64,000 bases of DNA from JAGVSZ01 sp963716855 (GCA_963716855.1 CAVQUV010000009.1:147667-211666), one strand, 5' to 3'. Positions 26,319-35,935 are shown, numbered from the stretch's first letter. Translations and numbers: made by a program. Notes: generated from the letters alone by a model not told the origin.

Positions 26319-26978
26319 GTGGCCACGTTCGCTTTCATTCTAATCGCTTACCTCATCGGCTCGCTGTCGTTCGCGGTGATCGTGAGCAAGGCGTTCGGAC
26401 TTCCGGACCCGCACACCTACGGTTCCGGCAATCCGGGCGCCACGAACGTCTTGCGGACGGGCAACAAGGTCGCCGCGGTGCTGACGCTGATCGGCGACGG
26501 CGCGAAGGGCTGGCTCGCCGTGTTCCTGGCGCGCGCATTCGCTTGGCGGTTCGGCGTCGACGACGTCGGAATCGCGGCGGCGGCGCTCGCGGTCTTCGTC
26601 GGGCACCTCTGGCCGGCGTTCTTCCGCTTCCAGGGCGGGAAAGGCGTGGCCACGGCGGCCGGCATCCTGCTCGCGCTCGACTGGCGCATCGGTCTCGGCA
26701 CGCTCGCCACCTGGCTGATCATCGCCTTCTTCTTCCGCTATTCCTCGCTCGCGGCGCTGGCCGCGGCCGTGTTCGCGCCGTTCTTCACCGCGCTCGTGCT
26801 CGGGTTCGGCGTCTATGCCGCCGCGGTCCTGGCGGTCGCGGTCCTGCTCGTCTGGCGCCACGCCGAGAACATCCGCAAGCTCGCCGCCGGAACGGAGAGC
26901 CGCATCGGGCAGAAGAAGTCGCCGGTGGTCAGCCCGCAGCCGTCAGCTGGGCGAGATCCCACCGCGGACGGACCGTGA
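26319..26978 (+). CDS. plsY: glycerol-3-phosphate 1-O-acyltransferase PlsY
   Basis: A 219-residue inner-membrane enzyme that acylates glycerol 3-phosphate with acyl-phosphate in phospholipid synthesis. The three conserved loops are GSGNPGATNVLRT, GHLWPAFFRFQGGKGVAT and WRHAENIRKLAAGTES. GTG 26319 gives the usual AFILIAYLIGSLSFAV first helix. The last 50 bp overlap the 3' end of the convergent tsaD gene, and the C-terminal tail is somewhat longer than usual. Confidence 0.94.
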   Translation: MATFAFILIAYLIGSLSFAVIVSKAFGLPDPHTYGSGNPGATNVLRTGNKVAAVLTLIGDGAKGWLAVFLARAFAWRFGVDDVGIAAAALAVFVGHLWPAFFRFQGGKGVATAAGILLALDWRIGLGTLATWLIIAFFFRYSSLAALAAAVFAPFFTALVLGFGVYAAAVLAVAVLLVWRHAENIRKLAAGTESRIGQKKSPVVSPQPSAGRDPTADGP

Positions 26979-27945
26979 AGGCGTAGCCGCGCGGCGCCGA
27001 CGACTGCAGGCGCAATGCGCCCGCGAGCGCGATCATCGCGCCGTTGTCGGTGCAGAGCTCGAGCTCCGGGTAGAAAACCTCGAAGCCTTCCGCGGTGCCC
27101 GTTGCGTCGAGCCGCTCGCGCAGCCGGCGGTTCGCCCCGACGCCGCCGGCGATCACCAGCCGTCGATGACCGGTCGCCTCGAGCGCGGCGCGGCATTTCG
27201 CGACGAGCACGTCGACGACCGCTTCCTGGAATTCCGCGGCGACGTCGGCCTTCGCGGCGGCGTCGAGCGCGGCGTTGCGCACGAGCGTCAACACCGCCGT
27301 CTTCAGCCCGCTGAAGCTGAACTCGAGATCGCCGCTCGCGATCATCGGCCGGGGCAGGCGATGTCGCCCGCGCTGCCCCCGGTCGGCGAGCAGCGCGAGC
27401 GCGGGGCCGCCGGGATAGCCGAGCCCGAGCACCTGCGCGGTCTTGTCGAACGCCTCGCCGGCCGCGTCGTCCAGCGTCTCGCCGAGCAGCCGGTAGCGCC
27501 CGACGCCCTCGACCTCCATCAGCTGGGTGTGACCGCCCGAGACGAGCAGCGCGACGAACGGGAACGCCGGCGGGGTCTTCGAGAGAAGCGGCGAGAGCAG
27601 GTGTCCCTCCAGGTGATGCACGCCGATCGCCGGCACGCCGAGCCCGTAGGCGAGCCCGGCCGCGATGCTCGCGCCGACGAGCAGCGCGCCGGCAAGCCCC
27701 GGCCCTTCGGTGTACGCGACCGCGTCCACCTCATCGAGTCCCGCACCCGCGTCGGCGAGCACGCGCCGCACGAGCGGCAGCGTGCGGCGGATGTGATCGC
27801 GCGAGGCGAGCTCCGGCACGACGCCGCCGTATTCGGCGTGCAACGCGGCCTGCGTGTGTACTTCGTGCGCGAGCAGGCCGCGCGCGCTGTCGTAAAGCGC
27901 GACGCCTGTCTCATCGCAGGAGGTTTCGATTCCCAGCACCAGCAT
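26929..27945 (-). CDS. tsaD: tRNA N6-adenosine threonylcarbamoyltransferase TsaD
   Basis: A 338-residue TsaD, the catalytic subunit for t6A37 of ANN-decoding tRNAs. It has LGIETSCDETGVALYD at the N-terminus, the metal ligands HHLEGH, LVSGGHTQL, KTAQVLGLGYPGGP and a C-terminal CTDNGAMIALAG. The open frame continues far upstream, but ATG 27945 gives the family N-terminus, and the upstream part reads antisense through the response-regulator gene. It is divergent from the two-component genes, with 51 bp between. Confidence 0.95.
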   Translation of the reverse strand: MLVLGIETSCDETGVALYDSARGLLAHEVHTQAALHAEYGGVVPELASRDHIRRTLPLVRRVLADAGAGLDEVDAVAYTEGPGLAGALLVGASIAAGLAYGLGVPAIGVHHLEGHLLSPLLSKTPPAFPFVALLVSGGHTQLMEVEGVGRYRLLGETLDDAAGEAFDKTAQVLGLGYPGGPALALLADRGQRGRHRLPRPMIASGDLEFSFSGLKTAVLTLVRNAALDAAAKADVAAEFQEAVVDVLVAKCRAALEATGHRRLVIAGGVGANRRLRERLDATGTAEGFEVFYPELELCTDNGAMIALAGALRLQSSAPRGYAFTVRPRWDLAQLTAAG

Positions 27946-27996
27946 GGAGCAGCGAGCGTAGCCGATTTCCCGCGCCGCGACTAACATAGACCGGCC

Positions 27997-28671
27997 ATGC
28001 GCCTGCTCATCGTGGAAGACGACGCGCTGCTCGCCGACGGGCTCGCACGCAGCCTGCGGCAGTCGGGCTACGCAGTCGACTGGGTCGACAGCGCCGAGCG
28101 CGCACTGCTCGCCGTCGAGCACGAGTCGTTCGACCTGGTCATCCTGGACCTGGGCCTGCCCGGCATCGACGGCTTCGACATGCTCAAGCGGCTCCGCCGC
28201 GCGGAGCGCTACGTTCCGGTCATCGTCGTCACCGCGCGCGATGCCGTCGCCGACCGCGTGCGCGGCCTCGACCTGGGCGCCGACGACTACCTGGTGAAGC
28301 CGTTCGCGACCGAGGAGCTCGAGGCGCGCGTGCGTGCGCTCATCCGGCGCGGACACACGCCCACGACGCCGCAGCTCGTGCTCGGGCCCCTGACGCTCGA
28401 TCTGGTCGGACGCCAGGCGCGGGTGAGCGGCGAGCCGCTGGAGCTGACCGCCCGGGAGTGGGCGATCATCGAGCTGCTGGTCACCCAGCCGGGCGTGGCG
28501 CTCTCCAAGGAGCGCATCGTGCAGTCGCTTTCGAGCTGGGACGAAAAGCTCAGCCACAACGCCGTCGAGGTGTACGTCTCGCGGCTGCGCGCGAAGCTGG
28601 AGCCCGCCGGGCTCCGGATCCGGACGGTGCGCGGCTTCGGCTACGTGCTGGAACCGCCGCGTGCGCCCTGA
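27997..28671 (+). CDS. OmpR-family response regulator (TctD/QseB type)
   Basis: A 224-residue regulator. The receiver domain has the acidic pair EDD near residue 9, the phospho-acceptor Asp in VILDLGLPG (about 51), Thr in VVTARD and Lys in LVKPFATEEL. The C-terminal winged helix (about 125-222) ends SRLRAKLEPAGLRIRTVRGFGY. It overlaps the histidine kinase start by 11 bp. Targets are not evident; the metal-efflux operon begins 112 bp after the kinase gene and is a natural candidate. Confidence 0.93.
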   Translation: MRLLIVEDDALLADGLARSLRQSGYAVDWVDSAERALLAVEHESFDLVILDLGLPGIDGFDMLKRLRRAERYVPVIVVTARDAVADRVRGLDLGADDYLVKPFATEELEARVRALIRRGHTPTTPQLVLGPLTLDLVGRQARVSGEPLELTAREWAIIELLVTQPGVALSKERIVQSLSSWDEKLSHNAVEVYVSRLRAKLEPAGLRIRTVRGFGYVLEPPRAP

Positions 28672-30031
28672 GCGCAGCCTCCGTCGGCTGCTGCTCGGCT
28701 GGCTGCTGGTGCCGCTCGCCGCCGTGCTGGTGGCAAGTGCGATCGCCGCCTATCGCACCGCGCTCGCGATCGCTTCGGAGGCATACGATCGCGCGCTGCT
28801 CGATCCGGCGCTCGCGATCGCGCAGCGGTTGACCGTCGACGGCGACACGATCGGCCTGGACATGCAGAGCGCGACGCTCGATGCGCTGCGCGTCGATGCC
28901 GCCGATCGGGTGTTCTTCGCGGTGAGCGCACGCGGCCGGCTCATCGCCGGCCAGCACGGGCTGCCGCCGCCACCGGAATCGCCGGAGGATTCGGCCCCGG
29001 TCTTCTACGACGCGCGGCTCGGCAGCGATGCGGTGCGCGTCGCCGCGGTCGCGGTCCCGGTCGCCGACCGTCAGGTGCTGATCCAGGTCGCGGAGACGCT
29101 CGTGAAGCGCGACCGCCTGGTGCGCCAGGTCCTGCTGTCGAACGCGGCGCCCGAGCTCGCCTTCTTCGTCGCCGCGCTCGCAGTCGTGTGGTTCGGCGTG
29201 GCGCGCGGGCTCGCGCCGCTCGAGAAGCTGCGCATGGAGATCGCCTCGCGCTCGCATCGTGACCTGCGGCCGGTACCGGAGGATCATGCGCCCGAAGAAG
29301 TGCGACCGCTCGTCCACGAGCTGAACGCGCTCCTCGCGCGCCTCGCGGAATCGATCGACGCGCAACAACGCTTCGTGGCGGACGCGGCGCATCAGCTGCG
29401 CACGCCCCTCGCCGCGCTGCAGGCGCAGGTCGAGGCGGCACGCCGCGGACCGGTGCCGCCCGAGCTCGCACCGACCTTCGACCAGCTGCTCGCCGCCACG
29501 CGCCGTACCGCGCACCTCGCGCGCCAGCTGCTGACACTCGCCGCGGTCGACCCGGCCGCCGAGCGCCCGTTCGACCCGGCCGAGCTGGACCTCGCCGCGG
29601 TGCTGCACGAGAGCGTCGCGGAGTGGGTGGCGCGCGCCGACGAGAAGCGCATCGATCTGGGGTTCGAGCTCGAGCCGGCGCGGGTGCGCGGCGAGGCGCT
29701 GTTCCTGCGCGAGCTCGCCGCGAACCTCATCGACAACGCGCTCAACTACACCCCGTCGGGCGGCGAGGTGACCGTGCGCACGGGCGTGCGCGACCGCGCA
29801 CCGTTCCTCGAGGTCGAAGACAACGGGCCGGGCATACCGGAAGTGGAGCGGGAGCAGGTGTTCGAGCGCTTCTACCGCGTGCGCGGCACGCCGGGCGACG
29901 GATCGGGTCTCGGACTTGCAATCGTCCGTGAGATCGCCGACCGGCATGGCGGAACTGTGAACGTGCGCGCTGCGGCGGCGACGCGGGGGTCGGTCGTCGG
30001 CGTGTCCTTCCCCGGCGCAGCCGCGGGGTGA
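28661..30031 (+). CDS. sensor histidine kinase (TctE/QseC type)
   Basis: A 456-residue membrane kinase: helix about 9-30, a periplasmic domain of roughly 125 residues, a second helix near 160-180, then the dimerisation domain with phospho-accepting His in FVADAAHQLRTPL (about 245). An ATPase domain follows with NALNYTPSGG, DNGPGIP and GSGLGLAIV. GTG 28661 overlaps the regulator's end. Domain layout suggests the TctE/2CSK group, whose signals are often carboxylates or metals; the signal here is unknown. Confidence 0.92.
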   Translation: MRPERSLRRLLLGWLLVPLAAVLVASAIAAYRTALAIASEAYDRALLDPALAIAQRLTVDGDTIGLDMQSATLDALRVDAADRVFFAVSARGRLIAGQHGLPPPPESPEDSAPVFYDARLGSDAVRVAAVAVPVADRQVLIQVAETLVKRDRLVRQVLLSNAAPELAFFVAALAVVWFGVARGLAPLEKLRMEIASRSHRDLRPVPEDHAPEEVRPLVHELNALLARLAESIDAQQRFVADAAHQLRTPLAALQAQVEAARRGPVPPELAPTFDQLLAATRRTAHLARQLLTLAAVDPAAERPFDPAELDLAAVLHESVAEWVARADEKRIDLGFELEPARVRGEALFLRELAANLIDNALNYTPSGGEVTVRTGVRDRAPFLEVEDNGPGIPEVEREQVFERFYRVRGTPGDGSGLGLAIVREIADRHGGTVNVRAAAATRGSVVGVSFPGAAAG

Positions 30032-30081
30032 CGGTTCGCGACGCGTTCAGGAATTCGTCAGGTCCCGCTTCGTAACATTCT

Positions 30082-30098
30082 AGGTTCACCGTGAACCT
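30082..30098. promoter_or_regulatory. 17-bp perfect palindrome upstream of the metal RND operon
   Basis: AGGTTCAC (30082-30089) and GTGAACCT (30091-30098) flank one central base. The site lies 45-61 bp before ATG 30143, where an operator would be expected. Perfect 8-bp arms of mixed composition are unlikely by chance in this GC-rich context. Confidence 0.5.
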
Positions 30099-30142
30099 GC
30101 GCGCCGTGCGCCATTGCACGGCCAGAATAACGATAGTCGTTG

Positions 30143-31312
30143 ATGACACGAGTCGGTCCGCCGGTCGCCCCCCGTCCCCACGATTGCCAGCCGCTCCTGC
30201 GAATCGGCGCGTGCATCGGCATGATTGCGGTCGTCGCGCTCGCGCTCGCCGCCTGCGGCAAGGGCCGCGACGCGCCGGCAACGACCCCAAAATCGGCACC
30301 GAACGCGGCGGCGCGCACGGTTCAACTTTCCGCGGCGCAGAAGCAGTTCCTCACGATCGAGACGGTCGGCGCTTCGGGAGCGGTCGACGTGCTCGCGCTG
30401 CCCGGCCGCATCACGTTCGGCCCGCAGGCGCAGTCCGCCGTCGGCGCCACTGTGGCCGGACGGGTCGACCAGCTGCTCGTCCGGGCAGGCGAGATGGTCA
30501 AAGCCGGTGCGCCGCTCCTGACGATCGAAAGCGCGGACGCGTCCGCCGCGCGAGCGGCGCTCGACCAGTCCCGCACGAAGGTCGCAACGGCGGAGGCCGT
30601 CTATCGGCGCAACGTCGAGATGGTCGAGAAAGGCGTGGGCCTCGAGGTGGAGCGGCAGGAGGCCGAGGCGCGGCTGAAGGAAGCGCGCACCGAGCACGAG
30701 CGGGCCCGCCAGGCGGTGGCCCTGATCGGTGCCGGCAGCGGAAGCAAGGTGACCGTCAGGGCGCCGTCGGTCGGCGTGGTCATGACGATCCGCGTGGCGG
30801 TCGGTGCGACGGTCGCGCCGGGCGGCGAGGCCCTGCTCGAGCTGGGCGATCCGTCCCGATTGCAGGCGGTCGCCGAGGTACCGGAAGGCGAGTTGCGCCG
30901 CGTCGCCGTCGGCCAGGAAGGCGAGGTCGAGTTGCCGGCGCTGGCGATGCGAGTCGCGGCGAAAGTGGAAAGCGTCAATCCGCGCGTGGACCCGGAATCC
31001 CGGCGTGCGCAGGTGTATCTGGTGTTTGCCAGACCGGTCGATGGCCTGCGGGCCGGAATGCTGGCTCAGATCGCGTTGCGGGCGCGCGCTCAGGACGGCA
31101 TTTCGGTGCCGGTCGCCGCCGTGCTGATCAAGGACGGCAAGCGCCGCGTCGTCTACGTGGAGCGGCCCGACGGCAGCTTCGAGGCCCGCGACGTGCAGAT
31201 CGGCCGCAATCGGGACGGGCAGGTGGCGATCCTCGCGGGACTTTCGGTGGGCGAGAGAGTCGTCGTGCGAGGCGGCTTGCTGCTCGACAACCAGGCAGAG
31301 CAGTTGCTCTAG
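30143..31312 (+). CDS. efflux RND transporter periplasmic adaptor subunit (CzcB/CusB-like)
   Basis: A 389-residue lipoprotein with a lipobox (ALAAC, Cys at about 38). The membrane-fusion layout is clear: a barrel-sandwich half (GATVAGRVDQLLVRAGEMVKAG), a helical hairpin (about 130-195), then VTVRAPSVGVV, a beta-barrel and the C-terminal membrane-proximal domain (GLSVGERVVVRGGLLLDN). It bridges the inner-membrane pump and the outer-membrane channel encoded behind it. ATG 30143 is preferred to TTG 30140. There are no His-rich stretches, so the metal cannot be named. Confidence 0.9.
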   Translation: MTRVGPPVAPRPHDCQPLLRIGACIGMIAVVALALAACGKGRDAPATTPKSAPNAAARTVQLSAAQKQFLTIETVGASGAVDVLALPGRITFGPQAQSAVGATVAGRVDQLLVRAGEMVKAGAPLLTIESADASAARAALDQSRTKVATAEAVYRRNVEMVEKGVGLEVERQEAEARLKEARTEHERARQAVALIGAGSGSKVTVRAPSVGVVMTIRVAVGATVAPGGEALLELGDPSRLQAVAEVPEGELRRVAVGQEGEVELPALAMRVAAKVESVNPRVDPESRRAQVYLVFARPVDGLRAGMLAQIALRARAQDGISVPVAAVLIKDGKRRVVYVERPDGSFEARDVQIGRNRDGQVAILAGLSVGERVVVRGGLLLDNQAEQLL

Positions 31313-31316
31313 AGCG

Positions 31317-34300
31317 ATGCTGCGCCTGCTGATCGAAGCCTGCGTCCACCGCCGGACCGCGGTGTTGTTCGCCACGCTGGTCGTCGCCGCGTTCGGGATC
31401 CGGGCCTACCTGGACACGCCGATCGAGGCCTATCCCGACGTCACCAATATCCAGGTGACGGTCATCTCGCAGCTGCCCGGCAACGCGCCCGAGGAGATCG
31501 AGCGTCGCATCACCGTCCCGCTCGAGCGCGAGCTGAACGGCACGCCGGGCATGACGCTGATGCGCAGCGAGAGCCTGTATGGCCTGTCGCTGATCACCCT
31601 GACGTTCTCGGACGATACGAACAGCTTTCAGGCGCGGACCATCGTGCTGCAGCGGGTCGCCGCGGCCACGCTTCCCGAGGGCGTGGTCCCCGAGCTCGCG
31701 CCCGAGGCGACGCCGCTCGGCGAGGTGTTCCAGTTCCGCCTTTCGAGCGACCGTCACGATCTCTACCAGCTCCGCGCCGAGATGCAATGGACCGTGGTGC
31801 GCGTGCTGCGGCAGGCGCCCGGCGTCGCCGACATCGTCCCGTTCGGCGGCTATCTCAAGGAGTTCCACGTCGAAGCCGACCCGGCGCGGCTGTTCGCGCT
31901 CGGCCTGTCGCTCGCCGACCTCGAGCAGGCGCTCGCGAAATCCAACGTGAACGTCGGCGGCGGTTTCCTGCGGCAGGGCGACCAGGAGGTCACCGTGCGC
32001 GGCCTCGGCTTTCTCGAGTCGCCCGAGGACATCAAGCGCATCGTGCTCAAGAGCAAGGACGGCACCGCGGTGACCGTCGGCGACGTCGCGACCGTGGTGC
32101 AGTCCTACACGCCGCGGCGCGGCGCGGTGGGCGTCGGTCTAGAGAAGGAGGGCGTCGAAACCTTCGTCTGGATGCGGCGCGGCCAGAACCCGTCCGTGGT
32201 GCTCGAGGGCATCCACGAGAAGGTGCGCGAGCTGAACGAGACCATCCTGCCCAAGGGCATGACCGTCGAGGTGTTCTACGACCGCAGCGACCTCGTGGGG
32301 CTCACGCTCGATACGGTTCACGAAAGCCTCCTGACCGGCTTCCTGCTCGTCGTCGGCGTGGTGTGGCTGTTCCTGCGGAGCGTCGTGGGCTCGGTGGTGG
32401 TCGCGGTCGTGATTCCGCTGTCCCTGCTGGTGGCGTTTCTCGGCTTGCACGTCCTCGGCCTGCCGGCCAACCTGATCTCGATGGGTGCGATCGACTTCGG
32501 CATCCTCGTCGACGGGGCCGTCGTGCTGGTGGAAAACGTCATCCACGCCCTGCGTCACCATCACCCCAAGGACCGGCGCGAGGTGCTGCGCCTCGTGGTG
32601 CTCTCGGCGGTGGATGTCGGGCGCCCCACGCTCTATGCGATGCTGATCATCATCGCGGCGCTGGTTCCCGTCTTCACCCTGCAATCGGTCGAAGGACGCA
32701 TCTTCCGGCCGCTGGCGCTCACGTATTCGTTCGCACTGGTCGGTGCGTTGGTGCTCTCGCTCACGCTCGTTCCGGCGTTTTGCGCCGTGCTCTTTCGCCC
32801 GCGGCATGCGCGGCTCGAGGAACCCGGGTGGATCGAGCGGCTGCGCGGGCGCTACCGGCGCTCCCTGTCGCGGATTCTGGAGCATCGGCCGGCCGCGCTC
32901 GTCGCGGCGTTCGTCCTGCTCGCGCTCGCCGTGCTCACCGTGACGCGCCTGGGCACCGAGTTCCTGCCCGAGCTGGACGAGGGCGATATCCAGCTGTTCG
33001 TCGAGATGCCCCCGAGCATCTCGCTCGAGAAGGGGCAGGACATCCTGCTCGAGGTGCGCCGGCGGATCCTCGCGTTCCCCGAGGTGAAGAAGACCATGAG
33101 CGAGCAGGGCCGCCCGGAGGACGGCACCGACAACGAATCGGTCAACATGAGCGAGACCTTCATCCGCCTCGAGCCGCTGCGCAAGTGGCGCCCGGGCTAC
33201 GACAAGCGCCGCCTCATCGACGAGATGCGCGATTCGCTGACCGAGATTCCGGGCGTGCGCTACAACTTCTCGCAGCCGATGAAGGACAACATCGAGGAGG
33301 CGGTCGCCGGCGTGCGCGGCAAGGTGGTGCTGAAGATCTTCGGGCCCGACTTGGCGAAGATGCGCAGTGCGCTCGAGCAGGCCAAGGAGGCGCTCAAGGG
33401 CGTGCCGGGCATCGTGGACCTCGATCTGTATCGCGACGCGTCGACGCCGCAGCTGCAGGTGCGTTTCGACCGCGCGGCGCTCGCGCGCGCCGGGATCTCC
33501 ATGGACGACGCGCAGCGCACCGTGGAAACCGCCCTGGCCGGACGCGTGCTCACGACGATGTGGGAGGGAGAGCGTCCGGTGCCGATCCGGCTGATGCTGC
33601 CGCAGACGGCCCGCGACGACGCCGAGCGGATCGGCGCGATCACCGTCGCGAGCCCGTCCGGCGCCCGCGTGCCGCTGCGCGACCTTGCCGCCCTCCAGGT
33701 GACCAACGGCGTCGCGTCGATCAACCGCGAGGGCAACAGCCGGTACCTCGCGTTGAAATTCAACGTCGAAGGCCGCGACCTCGGATCGGTCGTGCGCGAC
33801 GCCATCGAGACCGTCGAAGCGAAGGTCACGGCGCCGGAGGGACACTACTTCCGCTGGGGCGGCGAGTTCGAGAATCAGCAACGGGCGATCGCCCGGCTCA
33901 AGCTGGTCGTGCCGCTGGCGGTGCTCACGGTGCTCGGCTTGCTGTATGCGGCCATGAGCTCGGGCCGCAGCGCGCTCGCCATCCTGCTCACCGTGCCGTT
34001 CGCCCTCACGGGGGGAACGTTCGCCCTCCTGATTGCGGGCGTCCCGCTTTCGGTCAGCGCGGCGGTGGGTTTCATCGCGCTCATCGGCCAGGTCTCCTTG
34101 ATGGGGCTGCTCGTATTGAGCGCGGCCGAGGCCCGGCGGCGCAACGGCGAGGCACTGCGGCCGGCGCTCGTCGAAGGCGCTGCCGAGCGACTGCGGGCGG
34201 TGCTCATGGCGTCGCTCCTTGCCTTCGTCGGGTTGCTGCCGATGGCGGTGTCCACCGGCGTCGGCAGCGAAACGCAGCGGCCGTTCGCCCTGGTGGTGGT

Positions 34301-34424
34301 GGGCGGCATGCTGACGACGCTGCTGATCGCGCTGTGGGTGCTGCCCGCGGTGTACAGCTACATCACCCCGCAGCATCTGGCGACGCCGGAAGAAGAGGAC
34401 GAGCGGCTCGCGGACCAGACATGA
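31317..34424 (+). CDS. heavy-metal efflux RND permease (CzcA/CusA family)
   Basis: A 1035-residue HME-RND proton-driven pump with twelve helices and two large periplasmic loops. HME marks are TPIEAYPDVTN, PGNAPEEIERRIT, the helix-IV motif DFGILVDGAVVLVEN with its acidic residue, LPELDEGDIQLF and MSEQGRPEDGTDNES. The start ATG 31317 lies 4 bp after the adaptor stop. Zn/Co/Cd or Cu/Ag cannot be separated by eye. Together with its neighbours it forms a complete three-gene efflux set. Confidence 0.94.
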   Translation: MLRLLIEACVHRRTAVLFATLVVAAFGIRAYLDTPIEAYPDVTNIQVTVISQLPGNAPEEIERRITVPLERELNGTPGMTLMRSESLYGLSLITLTFSDDTNSFQARTIVLQRVAAATLPEGVVPELAPEATPLGEVFQFRLSSDRHDLYQLRAEMQWTVVRVLRQAPGVADIVPFGGYLKEFHVEADPARLFALGLSLADLEQALAKSNVNVGGGFLRQGDQEVTVRGLGFLESPEDIKRIVLKSKDGTAVTVGDVATVVQSYTPRRGAVGVGLEKEGVETFVWMRRGQNPSVVLEGIHEKVRELNETILPKGMTVEVFYDRSDLVGLTLDTVHESLLTGFLLVVGVVWLFLRSVVGSVVVAVVIPLSLLVAFLGLHVLGLPANLISMGAIDFGILVDGAVVLVENVIHALRHHHPKDRREVLRLVVLSAVDVGRPTLYAMLIIIAALVPVFTLQSVEGRIFRPLALTYSFALVGALVLSLTLVPAFCAVLFRPRHARLEEPGWIERLRGRYRRSLSRILEHRPAALVAAFVLLALAVLTVTRLGTEFLPELDEGDIQLFVEMPPSISLEKGQDILLEVRRRILAFPEVKKTMSEQGRPEDGTDNESVNMSETFIRLEPLRKWRPGYDKRRLIDEMRDSLTEIPGVRYNFSQPMKDNIEEAVAGVRGKVVLKIFGPDLAKMRSALEQAKEALKGVPGIVDLDLYRDASTPQLQVRFDRAALARAGISMDDAQRTVETALAGRVLTTMWEGERPVPIRLMLPQTARDDAERIGAITVASPSGARVPLRDLAALQVTNGVASINREGNSRYLALKFNVEGRDLGSVVRDAIETVEAKVTAPEGHYFRWGGEFENQQRAIARLKLVVPLAVLTVLGLLYAAMSSGRSALAILLTVPFALTGGTFALLIAGVPLSVSAAVGFIALIGQVSLMGLLVLSAAEARRRNGEALRPALVEGAAERLRAVLMASLLAFVGLLPMAVSTGVGSETQRPFALVVVGGMLTTLLIALWVLPAVYSYITPQHLATPEEEDERLADQT

Positions 34425-34434
34425 GGGCGCACGC

Positions 34435-35730
34435 ATGACGCCATCGGCTCGCGCAATTCCGGCGCTACTCCTCGTCGCGCTTCTCTTCGGCCCGGCGTCG
34501 GCGCGCGGGCAGGCCGCCGCGCCGGCGGTCGTGGATCTGCCGGCGGTGCTGCGGCTCGTGCGCGACGTGAGCCCGCGACTCGCCGTCGAGCGCCAGGCCA
34601 TCGCGGGCGCCGAAGCGAATCGCATCACCGCGGGCGCGTATCCCAACCCATCGCTGAGCGTCGGACGTTTCCGACCGAGCGGCGGTCAAGCGACGCTCTT
34701 CGACGGCAGTCGCCAGGATCAGGCGACGATCGAGTTGCCGCTGCTGATTGCAGGCCAGCGGTCGGCGCGCGTCGAGCGGGCCGACCACGAGATCGAGGCA
34801 GCCCGCGCGCGCGTCGCCTCGGGAGCGAGCTCCCTCGCGGCCGAAGCGGGCGCCGCATACGCCAGCCTGCTCGCGGCGCAGGAAAAGACCGAACTGGTTG
34901 CCGCCGCGAACGAGGAGCTCGTCCGCCTGCGCAACCTCGTTGCCGGACGGGAAGCGAGCGGGATGGCGAGCCGCTACGACCTCACCCGTCTTGACGTCGA
35001 GCTCGGCGGTGCCCGCGCGAGGCTGGACGACGCCCGGGCCGAAGTCGCGAGCCGCGCGGGGAACCTGGCGGCGCTGCTCGGCTTGCCGGACTGGCGGCCT
35101 CGGGCCGCCGGGACGCTCCGTTCGTTGCCGCTCGACGCCGCCGCCCTCACTCAGCCGCGGGACCGTGCGGCGACGAGCCCGGCGACCGTCGCCGCGATCC
35201 GGGAAGAGACGGCCGCACAAAGCGGCATCGAGGTCGCGCGGCGCGAGCGCTGGCCCGTTCCGTCCGTAACCGCCGGGCGCTCGTGGACGAGCGACCCGTT
35301 CGGCGCGGCGAACTTCGTCGGCCTGAGCGTCGAGATTCCCATCCTCGACACCCGGCGCGGCCCGCTTGCGAAGGCGGAGTCCGACGCCGTCGCGGCGACG
35401 CTGCGCCGGGAGCTCGCGCAAGCGGAAGTGGCCGCGACGCTGGAGCGCCTCGCCGGCGTCATCGCGGCGCGGCAGGCCGCGGTGCAGCGGTTCGAGGACG
35501 AAGCCGCGGCGCGCTTGCCCGCGCTCAAGCAGATGGCGGAGGACGCCTATCGGCTGGGGCGCAGCTCGATCCTCGAGCTGCTCGACTCGACGCGCTCGCG
35601 CTACGACCTGCTGCAGACGCGCGTCGATCTCGTGGCGGCGCTCCTGGAGGCGCAGGTACGGTTCCTCGCCACCAGCGGCGACCTCGACAAGGTGGTCGGG
35701 CTGGTTGCGCCCGAGCCTGCACCGCGCTGA
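34435..35730 (+). CDS. TolC family outer membrane factor (CzcC-like)
   Basis: A 431-residue outer-membrane channel subunit. The signal peptide is about 1-28. Two OEP repeats follow, rich in long amphipathic helices: the first begins LPAVLRLVRDVSPRLAVERQ and contains GAYPNPSLSVG; the second ends with LKQMAEDAYRLGRSSILELLDSTRSRYDL, the standard end of the family. It starts 10 bp after the pump gene and closes the operon. Confidence 0.9.
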   Translation: MTPSARAIPALLLVALLFGPASARGQAAAPAVVDLPAVLRLVRDVSPRLAVERQAIAGAEANRITAGAYPNPSLSVGRFRPSGGQATLFDGSRQDQATIELPLLIAGQRSARVERADHEIEAARARVASGASSLAAEAGAAYASLLAAQEKTELVAAANEELVRLRNLVAGREASGMASRYDLTRLDVELGGARARLDDARAEVASRAGNLAALLGLPDWRPRAAGTLRSLPLDAAALTQPRDRAATSPATVAAIREETAAQSGIEVARRERWPVPSVTAGRSWTSDPFGAANFVGLSVEIPILDTRRGPLAKAESDAVAATLRRELAQAEVAATLERLAGVIAARQAAVQRFEDEAAARLPALKQMAEDAYRLGRSSILELLDSTRSRYDLLQTRVDLVAALLEAQVRFLATSGDLDKVVGLVAPEPAPR

Positions 35731-35844
35731 GCTCGGGCGCGCCCGCGGCTCGACCCGATTTCTTGCGCGCGCCGTCAGTGTTTTGTCAGCGCTGCGCGCG
35801 TACAGTGGCACTGCTTCCTCTCTGTAATTGGTCGAGAGTCCTTG

Positions 35845-35870
35845 ACGGCCCGGCAACTCCGGGCCGTTTT
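35845..35870 (+). terminator. rho-independent terminator after the metal efflux operon
   Basis: ACGGCCCGG (35845-35853) and CCGGGCCGT (35859-35867) form a 9-bp stem with loop CAACT, followed by a TTTT run. Confidence 0.75.
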
Positions 35871-35905
35871 CTTGTCCCGGCCGGCGCCGCACCCGGCCGG
35901 GCGCC

Positions 35906-35935
35906 TTGCCCGCAACCCCCTGACTCGGCTATACT
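35906..35935 (+). promoter_or_regulatory. promoter of rpsU
   Basis: TTGCCC (35906-35911), an 18-bp spacer and TATACT (35930-35935) lie 61 bp before the rpsU start and after the preceding terminator. Confidence 0.5.

Noticed and set aside
26929..28557. A 542-residue N-terminally extended TsaD
   Set aside because: The extension reads antisense through the response-regulator gene. TsaD homologues begin at the residue encoded at 27945.
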